A stretch of DNA of 64,000 nt from Xanthobacter agilis (GTDB lineage: Bacteria > Pseudomonadota > Alphaproteobacteria > Rhizobiales > Xanthobacteraceae): contig NZ_JABWGX010000015.1 of assembly GCF_021730435.1 (NCBI RefSeq), positions 61,199 to 125,198 of the forward strand. The letters are read 5' to 3'. The stretch's first letter is position 1. Every line of letters starts with the position of its first letter. Shown piece after piece: positions 44,458 to 54,126 of the stretch. The notes under the pieces are model-generated. The model worked only from the letters and a program-made list of their open reading frames with translations, did not search any database and was not told the origin of the DNA. Both the position numbers and the translations under genes were made by a program.

Positions 44458-46020
44458 ATGGTGAACGACCTTGTCGTGGATTTGTCGCGAACGCAATTCG
44501 CGGCCACGGCGCTCTACCACTTCCTCTTTGTGCCGCTGACTCTCGGCCTCACCGTCCTTCTGGCGGTGATGGAGACCATCTACGTGACCACCGGTCGCGA
44601 GGTCTACAAGCAGATGGCCCAGTTCTGGACCAAGCTGCTGCTGATCAATTTTGCTCTTGGTGTCGCTACCGGCCTCACTATGGAGTTCCAGTTCGGCACC
44701 AACTGGTCATTTTATTCCAGCTTTGTCGGCGACACCTTCGGCGCTCCGCTGGCGATCGAGGGCCTCATGGCCTTCTTCCTGGAATCCACGTTCATTGGCC
44801 TGATGGTCTTTGGCTGGGACCGGATGTCGAAGGCGCAGCATCTCCTGGTGACCTATCTGGTGGCGGTGGGCTCTAACCTCTCGGCGCTCTGGATCCTGGT
44901 GGCCAACAGCTTCATGCAGCATCCGGCGGGGGCCAGCTTCAATCCGGTGACCATGCGCATGGAGCTCGACAGCTTCGGCGCCTTGTTCTTCAATCCGGAC
45001 GCGCAGGCGAAGTTCGTGCACACGGTGCTTGCCGGCTACATGACAGCAGCGGTGTTCGTGTGCGGTGTCAGCGCCTGGTATATGCTGCGCGGGCGCCATC
45101 TGGAGTTTGCCAAGCGCTCCTTCCGGGTCGCGGCGGTGTTCGGCGTGCTGGGCGCACCGGGGGTCATCACGCTCGGTGACGCGCTGGGTTATGTGGGCGC
45201 CCATGTGCAGCCCACCAAGCTGGTGGCGATGGAAGCGCTGTGGACCGCGCAGAAGCCGCCGATGCCCTTGACCCTGATCGCCTTCCCGGACCAGGAGGAA
45301 CAGCGTAACCTGTTCCCGATCGAGATCCCGGCGGCCCTGTCGCTCTTAGTCACGCATTCGCTGAGCGGCACGCTGCCGGCGGCGGACCAATTGCAGGCTC
45401 AGGCCGTGGAGCGTATCAAGAACGGCATTCCCGCCGTGCTGGCGATGGAGACTTTGAGCTCCAATCCCAGTGATGCGGCCGCCTTGGCGCAGTTCCAGGC
45501 CCACGCCAAGGATGTGGGCTACGGCTTCCTGGTGCAGCGCTACGCCGCCGGCGGCGACGTGACCAAGGCCACCGATGCCGACATCGCCCGCGCCGCGCGG
45601 GACACCATCCCGGAGGTGTGGATGGTGTTCTGGTCATTCCGCGTGATGGTGGGCATCGCCTTCCTGCTGCTGGCCTATACCGTGCTCGCCATGTTGATGT
45701 CGCTGACCAACAGGGTGCAGACCCAGCGCTGGTTCCAGTGGGTCGCGGTGCTGATGATCCCGATGCCCTACATTGCCTGCGAGGTGGGCTGGGTGGTGGC
45801 CGAGGTCGGGCGCCAGCCTTGGACGGTCTATGAGCTCCTGCCCACGTGGCTGTCGGCCTCGACTCACAGTGTCGGCTACATGGCCTTCTCGCTCATCGGC
45901 TTCGTTCTGCTCTACACGATTTTCGCGATCATCGAGATCTTCCTGATGGTGCACTTCATTCGCAAGGGCCCCGAGGCGCCCGGGCATGACGGTGCGGTCC
46001 GGCTGGCGGGGGCCTACTGA
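44458..46020 (+). CDS. cydA: Cytochrome bd ubiquinol oxidase subunit I
   Basis: The 520-residue protein binds all three hemes and quinol. An early heme His is at about residue 21 (TALYHFLFVPLTLG), followed by GRQPWTVYELLPT near the C-terminal helices. The periplasmic Q-loop (about 255-390, starting after QEEQRNLFPIEIP) is long, as in E. coli bd-I rather than the short-loop CIO type. ATG 44458 follows AAGGGGGG. GTG 44455 is an alternative. It opens a five-gene cyd operon for high-affinity oxygen reduction. Confidence 0.96.
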   Translation: MVNDLVVDLSRTQFAATALYHFLFVPLTLGLTVLLAVMETIYVTTGREVYKQMAQFWTKLLLINFALGVATGLTMEFQFGTNWSFYSSFVGDTFGAPLAIEGLMAFFLESTFIGLMVFGWDRMSKAQHLLVTYLVAVGSNLSALWILVANSFMQHPAGASFNPVTMRMELDSFGALFFNPDAQAKFVHTVLAGYMTAAVFVCGVSAWYMLRGRHLEFAKRSFRVAAVFGVLGAPGVITLGDALGYVGAHVQPTKLVAMEALWTAQKPPMPLTLIAFPDQEEQRNLFPIEIPAALSLLVTHSLSGTLPAADQLQAQAVERIKNGIPAVLAMETLSSNPSDAAALAQFQAHAKDVGYGFLVQRYAAGGDVTKATDADIARAARDTIPEVWMVFWSFRVMVGIAFLLLAYTVLAMLMSLTNRVQTQRWFQWVAVLMIPMPYIACEVGWVVAEVGRQPWTVYELLPTWLSASTHSVGYMAFSLIGFVLLYTIFAIIEIFLMVHFIRKGPEAPGHDGAVRLAGAY

Positions 46021-46021
46021 T

Positions 46022-47170
46022 ATGGAAGGCTTTGCTTTCGAGGCGTATGCCGCTCTCAAGGTGATCTGGTGGGTGCTGCTTGGCGTGCTGCTGACCGGCA
46101 TCGGCGCGATGGTGGGCATGGACATGGGCGTGGGCACCATCCTGCGCTATGTGGGCCGGACCGATGCCGAGCGCCGGGTGGCGCTCAATATCATCGGGCC
46201 GCACTGGGACGGCAACCAAGTGTGGTTCATCCTCGGCGGCGGCGCGATCTTCGCGGCTTGGCCTCTGGTCTATGCCACCGCCTTCTCAGGCTTCTATATC
46301 GTCATGCTGGTGCTCCTGTGGAGCATGATCGTGCGTCCGCTTGGGTTTGAGTACCGCAGCAAGATGCCTTCCGATCGCTGGCGCGCGGCATGGGATGCGA
46401 CGCTTTTCATCAGTGGCTTCGTCCCGATGCTGGTGTTCGGGGCGGCGGTCGGCAATGTGCTGCAGGGTGTGCCCTTCCATTTCGACTGGCGGCTGACCTC
46501 CTATTATACCGGCAGCTTCATCTCGCTTTTCAATCCGTTCGCGATCCTCTGCGGATTGATGTCGGTGGCGCTCGCCGTCTACATGGGCGGGAGCTGCCTC
46601 GCCAGCGGTGCTGCCGATCCGGTGTCGGCGCGGGCCCGCAAGGCGGCGATCACCTCAGGCATCGCGGCGCTGGTCATCTTTACCATCGCCGGGGTCTGGT
46701 TCTCCGGGATGAGCGGCTATCAGCTCATTTCGGGTCCGTCTCCCGATGCCGCGCAGACTCCCCTGCATCAGCAGGTAGCGTATGTGTCCGGCGGGGCGCT
46801 GGCGAATTATTTCCAACATCCGGTGCTGTGGGTGTTTCCCGCGCTGCTTTATGTCAGCGCCATCCTGGGGGTCCTCGCCCATGCGGCGCATCGGCCGCTG
46901 GTGGGCTGGTGGCTCGGGGTCGTGGCCTGGATCGGCGTCATGGGCACGGTGGGCGCTGCCATGTTCCCGTTCCTGATGCCCTCTATCAGCAATCCCTCGC
47001 ACAGTCTTTCCATCTGGAACTCCGGCTCGAGCCTGAGAACCTTGTCCTGGATGCTCGGCTTCACCTTGATCTTCATGCCGCTCATCGTCTGGTACACAAG
47101 CTGGGCGTTCTGGGTGATGCGCGGCAAGATCGATCCGAAGCAGGTCGAGGCGTCCGACCACGCGCTCTGA
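46022..47170 (+). CDS. cydB: Cytochrome bd ubiquinol oxidase subunit II
   Basis: The 382-residue membrane protein starts MEGFAFEAYAALKVIWWVLL and contains the signature IIGPHWDGNQVWFILGGGAIFAAWP (shown in part: GPHWDGNQVWFILGG). It pairs with CydA. It starts 2 bp after the cydA stop. Confidence 0.95.
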   Translation: MEGFAFEAYAALKVIWWVLLGVLLTGIGAMVGMDMGVGTILRYVGRTDAERRVALNIIGPHWDGNQVWFILGGGAIFAAWPLVYATAFSGFYIVMLVLLWSMIVRPLGFEYRSKMPSDRWRAAWDATLFISGFVPMLVFGAAVGNVLQGVPFHFDWRLTSYYTGSFISLFNPFAILCGLMSVALAVYMGGSCLASGAADPVSARARKAAITSGIAALVIFTIAGVWFSGMSGYQLISGPSPDAAQTPLHQQVAYVSGGALANYFQHPVLWVFPALLYVSAILGVLAHAAHRPLVGWWLGVVAWIGVMGTVGAAMFPFLMPSISNPSHSLSIWNSGSSLRTLSWMLGFTLIFMPLIVWYTSWAFWVMRGKIDPKQVEASDHAL

Positions 47171-47180
47171 GGAGGCCAGC

Positions 47181-47441
47181 ATGTTGCTGCACTACATCAT
47201 CGCCCTGGTCGTTGCGGGTCTCGCAGTGCTGCTCGGGATTATCATCGGGGATTACGGCCCGTGGTACATGTGCTGGTTCCTGGGAACCGGTTTCATGATC
47301 CTGGTTTCGGCGTCTGCTGGTGTCTTGTTCGAGGCGCAGGAAGAAGCATCTGAGGCGGAAGCCTCCGTTGGTTTGGGTGACGTGGTCGGCGTCGTGGCGG
47401 GGAAGGCCCCGGCGGGGCCGGGCGGCGGGCACCACGGCTGA
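47181..47441 (+). CDS. cydX: CydX-like small subunit with an extra N-terminal membrane helix
   Basis: The 86-residue protein contains GPWYMCWFLGT...GVLFE at about residues 26-51. This matches the CydX pattern W-Y-x-x-W-I/F-L-G-T with the Glu at the same spacing as in E. coli CydX. Unlike canonical CydX (about 37 residues), it has an extra N-terminal helix (HYIIALVVAGLAVLLGIIIG, about 4-23) and a Gly/Ala/Glu-rich tail ending HHG. GAGGAGG upstream strongly supports ATG 47181. It should stabilise the CydAB heme centre. Confidence 0.8.
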   Translation: MLLHYIIALVVAGLAVLLGIIIGDYGPWYMCWFLGTGFMILVSASAGVLFEAQEEASEAEASVGLGDVVGVVAGKAPAGPGGGHHG

Positions 47442-47464
47442 CCGCGAGCGCGCCTTCCTCCGCC

Positions 47465-49276
47465 GTGACGGACACGCCTTCGGCTGCGGCGATTACGCCT
47501 GACACGGGCGCTGCGATCGACGCCTCGTCGCCCGTAGAACGGCATCGCCCAGGCGTGGAGCGTTGGCTGCGCGGCCGGTCGGAGGCGATAGCCGGTCGGG
47601 CGATCCGCGGAGCGGCGGTGTTCGGAGCACTCGGTGCCGCGCTGGTCGTGCCGCAGGCTTGGCTGTTGGCCCACGCCATCACCCCGATCGTCATGGACCA
47701 GGCGGGGTTGGATACGGCCCTTCCGTGGCTGCTTGGCGTGCTGCCAGTCCTTGCGCTGCGCTTTGTGATCACGACCGTGGCAGACCGGCAGGGGCTCACT
47801 GCGGCTGCGAGCCTGAAGTCGCAGGTGCGCGACGACGTGGTACGGCACCTCCAGGCGTTGGGGCCGGCGCGATTGGCGGGGCGGGCGTCCGGTGACGCCG
47901 CATCCGTCATCGTCGAGGGGGTCGATGCGCTCGAGCCCTATGTCACGCGTTTTCTCGCGCATGCGGGCATCCTGGCAGCGCTACCGCTGATCATTCTCGC
48001 CGTGGTGCTGCCGAGCGACTGGGTCTCGAGCATCGTTCTGCTGGGCACGGCACCTGTCATTCCGCTCTTCATGGTGCTGCTTGGTCGAGGCGCGGAGCAG
48101 TTGAACCGCAAACAGTGGCGCAAGCTCACGCGGTTGTCGTCCTTGTTGCTCGATGGCCTGCAACGGCTGGCCACCCTAAAAGCCCTCAACGCCAGCGCCC
48201 GCGAAGCGGAGCGGCTTGCGGCGGCGGGGGAGGCCTACCGCGCCAGCACCATGTCCGTGCTCCGGGTGGCCTTCCTGTCGTCGCTGGCGCTCGAATTTTT
48301 CGCCACGGTGGCCATTGCGGTGGTGGCGGTGCTGATCGGGTTTCGGCTGCTCGCCGGGACGCTCGGGTTCGAGGCCGGCTTTTTCGTGCTGTTGCTGGCG
48401 CCCGAATTCTTCGCGCCCTTGCGGCAGCTTGGGGTGGATTATCACGCGCGGATGGAGGCGATCGCGGCCGCCGAGCGCATTCTGGACCTGTTGGATGAGG
48501 CGCCGGAGGCGGCTGGCGCGCGGCGGCCGACCTTCAATGGTCCACCGGCCATCGAGATGGACGATGTGACCTTTGCCTGGACGGCCGGGCGGCCGGCGCT
48601 TCAGGGGGTGTCGCTCCGGCTGGAGCCGGGGGAGGTTACCGCGCTGGTGGGGCCAAGCGGCGCGGGCAAGAGCACGGTGTTGTCCCTGCTCCTGGGCTTC
48701 ACGCAGCCGCAGCAGGGCTGCATCCGTGCCGGCGGTTGGGATCTGGCGGATATGGACGGCGCCCATTGGATGGAGCAGGTGGCGCTCGTGCCGCAGCGCC
48801 CGCATATGTTCGCCGGAAGCGTGCTCGACAACATCCGCATGGGCAATCCGGCGATCAGCCGCGACATGGTGCGGACCGCCGCCGCGCTGGCGTCCGCGGA
48901 CGGGTTCATCACCGCGCTGCCGCAGGGCTATGACACGCCCCTCGGGGAACATGGCCAAAGCCTTTCCGGCGGGCAGGTGCAGCGGATCGCGCTGGCCCGG
49001 GCCTTCCTCAAGACCGATGCCCGTGTGCTGGTGCTGGACGAGGGCACGGCGGGGCTCGACCGCGCAACGGAAGCCGCCATCGCCGACGCCATCCGCCGGC
49101 TCGCGCCGGCGCGGACCACCCTGCTGGTCGCCCACCGCCTTGCCACCGTGCGCCTTGCCGACCGGGTGATCTTTCTGGAAGGCGGGCGTGTGGTGGAGGC
49201 CGGGCGGCGGGCGGCGCTCGAGGCCGATGGTCATCACTTTGCAAATTTGCTGCGCGATGCCGGGTTGCAGGCATGA
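47465..49276 (+). CDS. cydD: Thiol reductant ABC exporter subunit CydD
   Basis: The 603-residue fused permease-ATPase has six helices in the first about 330 residues and an ATPase domain with Walker A GPSGAGKSTVLSLLLG, signature LSGGQVQRIALARAF and Walker B VLVLDEGTAGLD. The CydDC heterodimer exports glutathione and cysteine and is needed for cytochrome bd assembly. GTG 47465 is the start, 23 bp after cydX. It overlaps cydC by 4 bp. Confidence 0.93.
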   Translation: MTDTPSAAAITPDTGAAIDASSPVERHRPGVERWLRGRSEAIAGRAIRGAAVFGALGAALVVPQAWLLAHAITPIVMDQAGLDTALPWLLGVLPVLALRFVITTVADRQGLTAAASLKSQVRDDVVRHLQALGPARLAGRASGDAASVIVEGVDALEPYVTRFLAHAGILAALPLIILAVVLPSDWVSSIVLLGTAPVIPLFMVLLGRGAEQLNRKQWRKLTRLSSLLLDGLQRLATLKALNASAREAERLAAAGEAYRASTMSVLRVAFLSSLALEFFATVAIAVVAVLIGFRLLAGTLGFEAGFFVLLLAPEFFAPLRQLGVDYHARMEAIAAAERILDLLDEAPEAAGARRPTFNGPPAIEMDDVTFAWTAGRPALQGVSLRLEPGEVTALVGPSGAGKSTVLSLLLGFTQPQQGCIRAGGWDLADMDGAHWMEQVALVPQRPHMFAGSVLDNIRMGNPAISRDMVRTAAALASADGFITALPQGYDTPLGEHGQSLSGGQVQRIALARAFLKTDARVLVLDEGTAGLDRATEAAIADAIRRLAPARTTLLVAHRLATVRLADRVIFLEGGRVVEAGRRAALEADGHHFANLLRDAGLQA

Positions 49277-50946
49277 GTTCTGACATGGCCATCCTGCGCC
49301 GGCTGTTCGGCCTTGCGCGGCCCTATCGGGGCTGGATGGGCCTCGCGGGTGCGGTCGCGTGCGTCACGGTGCTGGCCAGCATCGGCCTGATGGCGGTGGC
49401 CGGGTGGTTCATCGCCGCGATGGCGATCGCCGGGGTCAGCACCGGCATGATGAATTACTTCCTGCCGTCGGCGGCGATCCGGCTGTTCGCCATCTTGCGG
49501 ACCGGCGGGCGGTATCTGGAGCGCCTGCTGAGCCATGAGGCCACCTTCCGGCTGCTCGCCGGGGTGCGGCTGTGGCTGTTCCGGCGGCTTGAACCGCTGG
49601 CGCCGGCGGATCTGATGGATCGCCGCGGCGCCGATCTCGCTTCGGGGCTACAAGCCGACGTGGAAACGCTGCAGCATGCCTATCTGCGGCTCGGGGCGCC
49701 GGTGGCGGTGGCGGTGGCGTGCGCGATCGCCGTGGTGGCCATTCTGGTGGCGCTGCATCCGCCGACCGGGGCGGCGGTTGGGCTGTTGCTGGTGTGCGGC
49801 GGCGCTCTGGCGCCGGCCTTGGCGCGCCGCGCGGCGGCCGGACCCGGGGCACAGGCGGTGCGGCTGCGGACGGAGTTGCGCGTTGCGGTGGTGGATGCCC
49901 TCCAGGGCGCCACCGATCTGCGGGCCGCGGGCGCGCAGGAGCGCCAGCGGGCCCATGTCAGCGCATTGAGCATGGCCTTGATCGACGCCCAGCGCCGGAC
50001 GGCGGTGAGTGGCGTCCTCGCCGAAGCGGGGGTGGGCCTGTGCGCGGGCCTTGCCCTTTGGAGCGCGGCGCTGCTGTCGGCGGCGAGCGTTGCCGCGTCC
50101 GATCTCGCGCCGGCCATGGTTCCCGCCCTGAGCCTTGCTGCCCTCGCCAGCTTCGAGGCGGTGGCGCCGCTGCCGGCGGCCATGCAGCGCTGGGGCGAGG
50201 TGATGGCGGCGGCGCGGCGCCTGTTCGCGCTCGCCGACCGCGTGCCCACGGTCGTGCCCGCCGTCGGGCCGTCACCGGTGCCGCGCGACGGGAGCCTGGA
50301 GTTCCTGTCGGTGGGGTTGCGCTACAGCCCCGATGGTGCCCCGGCCCTTGATGGGCTGAACCTTGTCATTCCCAGTGGCCGCCGGGTCGCGCTGCTCGGT
50401 CCAAGTGGGGCCGGCAAGAGCTCCATCGCCAAGCTGCTGTTGCGCTTCTGGGACTATGAGGGGGAGATCCGCCTGGGCGGGCACGACCTGCGGCTCTATC
50501 AACCGGAGGATCTGCGCCGGATGGTCGGGGTCGCCGCCCAGGATGCGCAGCTTTTCAACGCGACGCTCCGCGACAATCTGCTGATGGCTGCCCCCGAGGC
50601 GGACGACGCGGCGCTGCTGCAATGCCTCGCCCTGGCGCAGCTTGGGGATGTGGTGGCGCATTTGCCCGAGGGGCTCGACACCTGGATCGGCGAAAGCGGT
50701 GCCCGCCTGTCCGCCGGCCAGGCGCGGCGGCTGGTGTTGGCGCGCACGTTGTTGCGCGCGCCCGCGGTGCTGGTGCTGGACGAGCCCACCGAAAACCTCG
50801 ACCCGACCACGGCGCGGCGCCTTTTGGCGGCGCTCAAGGTGGCGACCGCCGGACGCACGGTGATTCTCATTACCCATGACCCGGTCGCGGCCGAGACGTT
50901 CGCGCAGGATACGGTGCGCCTGGAGGCCGGGCGCCGGGTCGGCTGA
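49273..50946 (+). CDS. cydC: Thiol reductant ABC exporter subunit CydC
   Basis: The 557-residue partner of CydD has a membrane domain (about 1-310) and an ATPase domain with Walker A GPSGAGKSSIAKLLLRF, a slightly altered signature LSAGQARRLVLARTL and Walker B VLVLDEPTENLD. It ends the cyd operon. A GC-rich imperfect hairpin followed by CCCTTTCG lies just after the stop (about 50954-50991). Confidence 0.93.
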   Translation: MSSDMAILRRLFGLARPYRGWMGLAGAVACVTVLASIGLMAVAGWFIAAMAIAGVSTGMMNYFLPSAAIRLFAILRTGGRYLERLLSHEATFRLLAGVRLWLFRRLEPLAPADLMDRRGADLASGLQADVETLQHAYLRLGAPVAVAVACAIAVVAILVALHPPTGAAVGLLLVCGGALAPALARRAAAGPGAQAVRLRTELRVAVVDALQGATDLRAAGAQERQRAHVSALSMALIDAQRRTAVSGVLAEAGVGLCAGLALWSAALLSAASVAASDLAPAMVPALSLAALASFEAVAPLPAAMQRWGEVMAAARRLFALADRVPTVVPAVGPSPVPRDGSLEFLSVGLRYSPDGAPALDGLNLVIPSGRRVALLGPSGAGKSSIAKLLLRFWDYEGEIRLGGHDLRLYQPEDLRRMVGVAAQDAQLFNATLRDNLLMAAPEADDAALLQCLALAQLGDVVAHLPEGLDTWIGESGARLSAGQARRLVLARTLLRAPAVLVLDEPTENLDPTTARRLLAALKVATAGRTVILITHDPVAAETFAQDTVRLEAGRRVG

Positions 50947-51046
50947 CGGGAGCGGGTGCCCGCGCACCGCCGTGCGGGCGGGGCGCCCTTTCGCTGCGGC
51001 GCGACATGGCCTATGGCCGCCGGTGACAGCTTCGGATGAGCCCCTC

Positions 51047-52669
51047 ATGATTCGCCTCGACAATATCGGCAAGCAGAACGGCAAGCAGATCGTCTTCATC
51101 GAGGCCTCCGCGGCGCTCCTGAAGGGCGAGAAGGTGGGCCTTGTCGGTCCCAACGGGGCCGGCAAGACCACGTTGTTCCGCATGATGACGGGGCAGGAGC
51201 CGCCGGACGAGGGCCAGGTTTCGGCCGATCGGGGCATCACCATCGGCTATTTCAGCCAGGACGTGGGCGAGATGAGCGGCCGCAGCGCCCTCGCCGAGGT
51301 GATGGATGGGGCGGGCCCGGTCAGCACGGTCGCGGCCGAGCTGAAGGAGATCGAGACCGGCTTGGGCGATCCCGAGCGGGCGGATGAAATGGAGCAGCTC
51401 GTCGAGCGTTACGGCGAGGTGCAGGCGCGATTCGAGGAACTCGGGGGCTATGCCCTGGAGGGCCGGGCGGCGGAGGTGCTGGCGGGTCTCGGCTTCAGCC
51501 AGGAGATGATGGACGGCGATGTGGGCCGGCTGTCCGGTGGCTGGAAGATGCGCGTGGCGCTCGCCCGCATCCTGCTCATGCGTCCCGACGTGATGCTGCT
51601 CGACGAGCCATCGAACCATCTCGACATCGAAAGCCTGATCTGGCTGGAGGCGTTTCTGAAGGGCTTCGACGGGGCTTTGATGATGACGTCCCATGATCGC
51701 GCGTTCATGAACCGCATCGTCAACAAGATCGTGGAGATCGACGGCGGGTCGCTGACCACTTATTCGGGTGATTACGAATTCTATGCCCAGCAAAGGGCGC
51801 AGAACGAGAAGCAGCAGCAGGCCCAATACGAGCGCCAGCAGGCGATGCTGGCCAAGGAAATCCAGTTCATCGAGCGCTTCAAGGCCCGCGCCTCCCATGC
51901 CGCCCAGGTGCAGAGCCGGGTGAAGAAGCTGGAGAAGATCGACCGCGTGGAGCCGCCCCGCCGGCGCGAGAGCGTCGCCTTCGAGTTCCCAAGCCCGCCG
52001 CGCTCCGGCGAGGATGTGGCGAGCCTGAAGGGCGTGCACAAGAGCTACGGCAGCCGCGTCATTTATGAGGGGCTCGACTTCTCCATCCGTCGCCGGGAAC
52101 GCTGGTGCGTGATGGGGGTCAACGGGGCCGGCAAGTCCACCCTGCTGAAGCTGGTGGCGGGCACGGCGTCGCCGGATCAGGGCACGGTGGCCATCGGCGG
52201 CAGCGTGAAGATGGGCTATTTCGCACAGCATGCCATGGATCTGCTCGAGGGCGAGCGCACCGTGTTCGAGACCCTGGAGGATGCCTTTCCCCAGGCAGGG
52301 CAGGGCGCGTTGCGCACGCTCGCCGGCTGCTTCGGCTTTTCGGGCGACGATGCGGAGAAGCGCTGCCGGGTGCTGTCAGGGGGCGAGAAGGCGCGGCTGG
52401 TGATGGCGAAGATGCTGTTCGATCCGCCCAATTTCCTGGTGCTGGACGAGCCCACCAACCATCTGGACATGGCGACCAAGGAGATGCTTGTGGCTGCTCT
52501 TGCCAATTACGAGGGCACCATGCTGTTCGTCTCGCACGACCGGCATTTCCTCGCGTCTCTCTCCAATCGCCTGCTGGAGCTGACGCCCGAGGGTATTCAC
52601 AATTACCCCGGCGGCTACACCGAATATGTCGCGCGCACGGGCCAGGAGGCCCCCGGCCTGCGCACCTGA
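51047..52669 (+). CDS. ABC-F family ATPase (EttA/Uup/YbiT type)
   Basis: The 540-residue soluble protein has two ABC domains. Domain 1 has GPNGAGKTTLF, LSGGWKMRVALARIL and MLLDEPSNHLD. Domain 2 has GVNGAGKSTLLK, LSGGEKARLVMAKML and LVLDEPTNHLD. Between them is the P-site tRNA interaction linker, a charged helical stretch rich in Q and K around residues 250-310. ABC-F proteins act on the ribosome. There is no membrane domain, so this is not a transporter. ATG 51047 (MIRLDNIG) fits the family. An in-frame start at 50876 does not. Confidence 0.92.
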   Translation: MIRLDNIGKQNGKQIVFIEASAALLKGEKVGLVGPNGAGKTTLFRMMTGQEPPDEGQVSADRGITIGYFSQDVGEMSGRSALAEVMDGAGPVSTVAAELKEIETGLGDPERADEMEQLVERYGEVQARFEELGGYALEGRAAEVLAGLGFSQEMMDGDVGRLSGGWKMRVALARILLMRPDVMLLDEPSNHLDIESLIWLEAFLKGFDGALMMTSHDRAFMNRIVNKIVEIDGGSLTTYSGDYEFYAQQRAQNEKQQQAQYERQQAMLAKEIQFIERFKARASHAAQVQSRVKKLEKIDRVEPPRRRESVAFEFPSPPRSGEDVASLKGVHKSYGSRVIYEGLDFSIRRRERWCVMGVNGAGKSTLLKLVAGTASPDQGTVAIGGSVKMGYFAQHAMDLLEGERTVFETLEDAFPQAGQGALRTLAGCFGFSGDDAEKRCRVLSGGEKARLVMAKMLFDPPNFLVLDEPTNHLDMATKEMLVAALANYEGTMLFVSHDRHFLASLSNRLLELTPEGIHNYPGGYTEYVARTGQEAPGLRT

Positions 52670-52711
52670 GCGGCCGGGGCGCCGCACGGCGGCGGCGCTT
52701 GGGGCCATCGC

Positions 52712-54016
52712 TCACAGCCCGTCGAACCAGCTCTTCCAGAGCGGCACGGCGGTGGCATAGGTGCCGCGATGGCTGGTCGCGCCGGTGGAGATGGCTTCCA
52801 CCTTGGTGTTGCCGGCGCCCATGGCGTGCTGATAGGTCATCACCAATTGCCCGACACCGGTGGAGATGACTTCATCGTCGGTGCCGAAGTAGTTATGGAC
52901 CGGACTCTGGATCACCCAGCGATAGGCATTGGCCTTTTCCTTCAGCAGGCGCCCATAGGCCGAGGTGGCGAACACCTGCGGATCGAAATAGTCGGGCCGG
53001 ATCAATGTGTGCAGATCGGTGGGGATCTGCGCGGGGTCATAAGGCTGGCGCTCGTAGACCTTGCGCGCGATGTCATAGGCGTCGTCGGTGAACAAGGCGC
53101 GGGCGAGGCCGGGGATGCCGTAATAGGTCTCGTATGAAAACGCGCTGAGGATGAAGAGGGTGGAAATCCAGCTGGCGTCGTTCTTGCGCGGGAAATAGAG
53201 AAAGCCGTTCAAGGCCAGGAAGCCGTCCGGCGGCGCACTGGCGGTGGCGGCGCCGGCCACGCGCTCGCCGATGCTCTCGAGCCGCTCCAGCAGCGCCATG
53301 GTCACGAACCCGCCCTGCGACCAGCCGCCCAGCACCAGCTTGGAGGTGGAAAGCTTCATATGGGCGAGCACCGCGCGGCTGGCCCGCAGCATGTCGTAGG
53401 TGGCCTGCTGGTGGCTGGCCTTCACCAGATAGCCTTCCGGCTCCCGCGACGCGCCCATGCCGAAATAGTCCGCGCCGATCACCACATAGCCCTGTCCGGC
53501 GAACTGGGCGAGCGCCAGCCGTGTTTCGCCCGACTGCTCGGGAAACGAGGGCACCTCTTGCTTTCCGTAGACCGTGCCATGCTGGTAGGACAATAGCGGC
53601 AGCGCGGTGGCCGAAACCTCGGGAATGGCCAGCAGGCCGGTGGCGACAATCGGCCTGTTGCCGCGCTCGGGGATCACCGATCCATAGGTGATGCGATAGA
53701 GCCGAACCGCATTGCGCGCGGGGGTGTAGGCCACCGTGATCCCGAAGAATTGCGGCGCGTCCTGGGTGAGGATCTCGTTCAGGCGGTCCGCATCCCAGCG
53801 GCCGATGAACTGATAGCTGACGCCGGAGGCGACCTCGATCGGCGCTCCCTCGGTGGGCGCGCCGTGAGCGGGTGTGCCGTGAGCGGGCGTGTCTTGAGCG
53901 GGCGTGTCTTGGGCGGTCTGTGCGTGCAGGGCCGGGCTGAAGGGCGGCGCCAAGACCGCGGCGGTGACGCCGCAGGCCAGGGCCAGCATCCCGAATACCC
54001 GTGTGAGCCGCGACAT
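52712..54016 (-). CDS. Secreted alpha/beta hydrolase, secretory-lipase-like
   Basis: The 434-residue protein starts at ATG 54016 (MSRLTRVFG) behind AGGAGGTG, with a signal peptide ending SPALHA (about residue 32). A short tandem pentapeptide region follows (TAQDT, PAQDT, PAHGT, PAHGA). The hydrolase domain has LSYQHGTVYG, the nucleophile elbow GGWSQGGF and a late TSHRGTYATAVP with a possible catalytic His. The layout resembles fungal-type secretory lipases/feruloyl esterases of the LIP family. Substrate unknown. Confidence 0.78.
   Translation of the reverse strand: MSRLTRVFGMLALACGVTAAVLAPPFSPALHAQTAQDTPAQDTPAHGTPAHGAPTEGAPIEVASGVSYQFIGRWDADRLNEILTQDAPQFFGITVAYTPARNAVRLYRITYGSVIPERGNRPIVATGLLAIPEVSATALPLLSYQHGTVYGKQEVPSFPEQSGETRLALAQFAGQGYVVIGADYFGMGASREPEGYLVKASHQQATYDMLRASRAVLAHMKLSTSKLVLGGWSQGGFVTMALLERLESIGERVAGAATASAPPDGFLALNGFLYFPRKNDASWISTLFILSAFSYETYYGIPGLARALFTDDAYDIARKVYERQPYDPAQIPTDLHTLIRPDYFDPQVFATSAYGRLLKEKANAYRWVIQSPVHNYFGTDDEVISTGVGQLVMTYQHAMGAGNTKVEAISTGATSHRGTYATAVPLWKSWFDGL
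53861..53920. repeat. Four 15-bp tandem repeats in the hydrolase gene
   Basis: Four 15-bp units (GCCGTGAGCGGGTGT, GCCGTGAGCGGGCGT, GTCTTGAGCGGGCGT, GTCTTGGGCGGTCTG) encode a pentapeptide repeat just after the signal peptide. Because each unit is a multiple of three, copy number changes would lengthen or shorten the linker without a frameshift. Confidence 0.8.
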
Positions 54017-54126
54017 GTGCACCTCCTGAATCCCCCGACCCGGACCATGGGGAGAGGCGATGACGGTATGATGCCATCGTGTGTTTGTCGCGCGAATCCA
54101 TCGCCGCACGCCGCCGCAGCGGGCCG

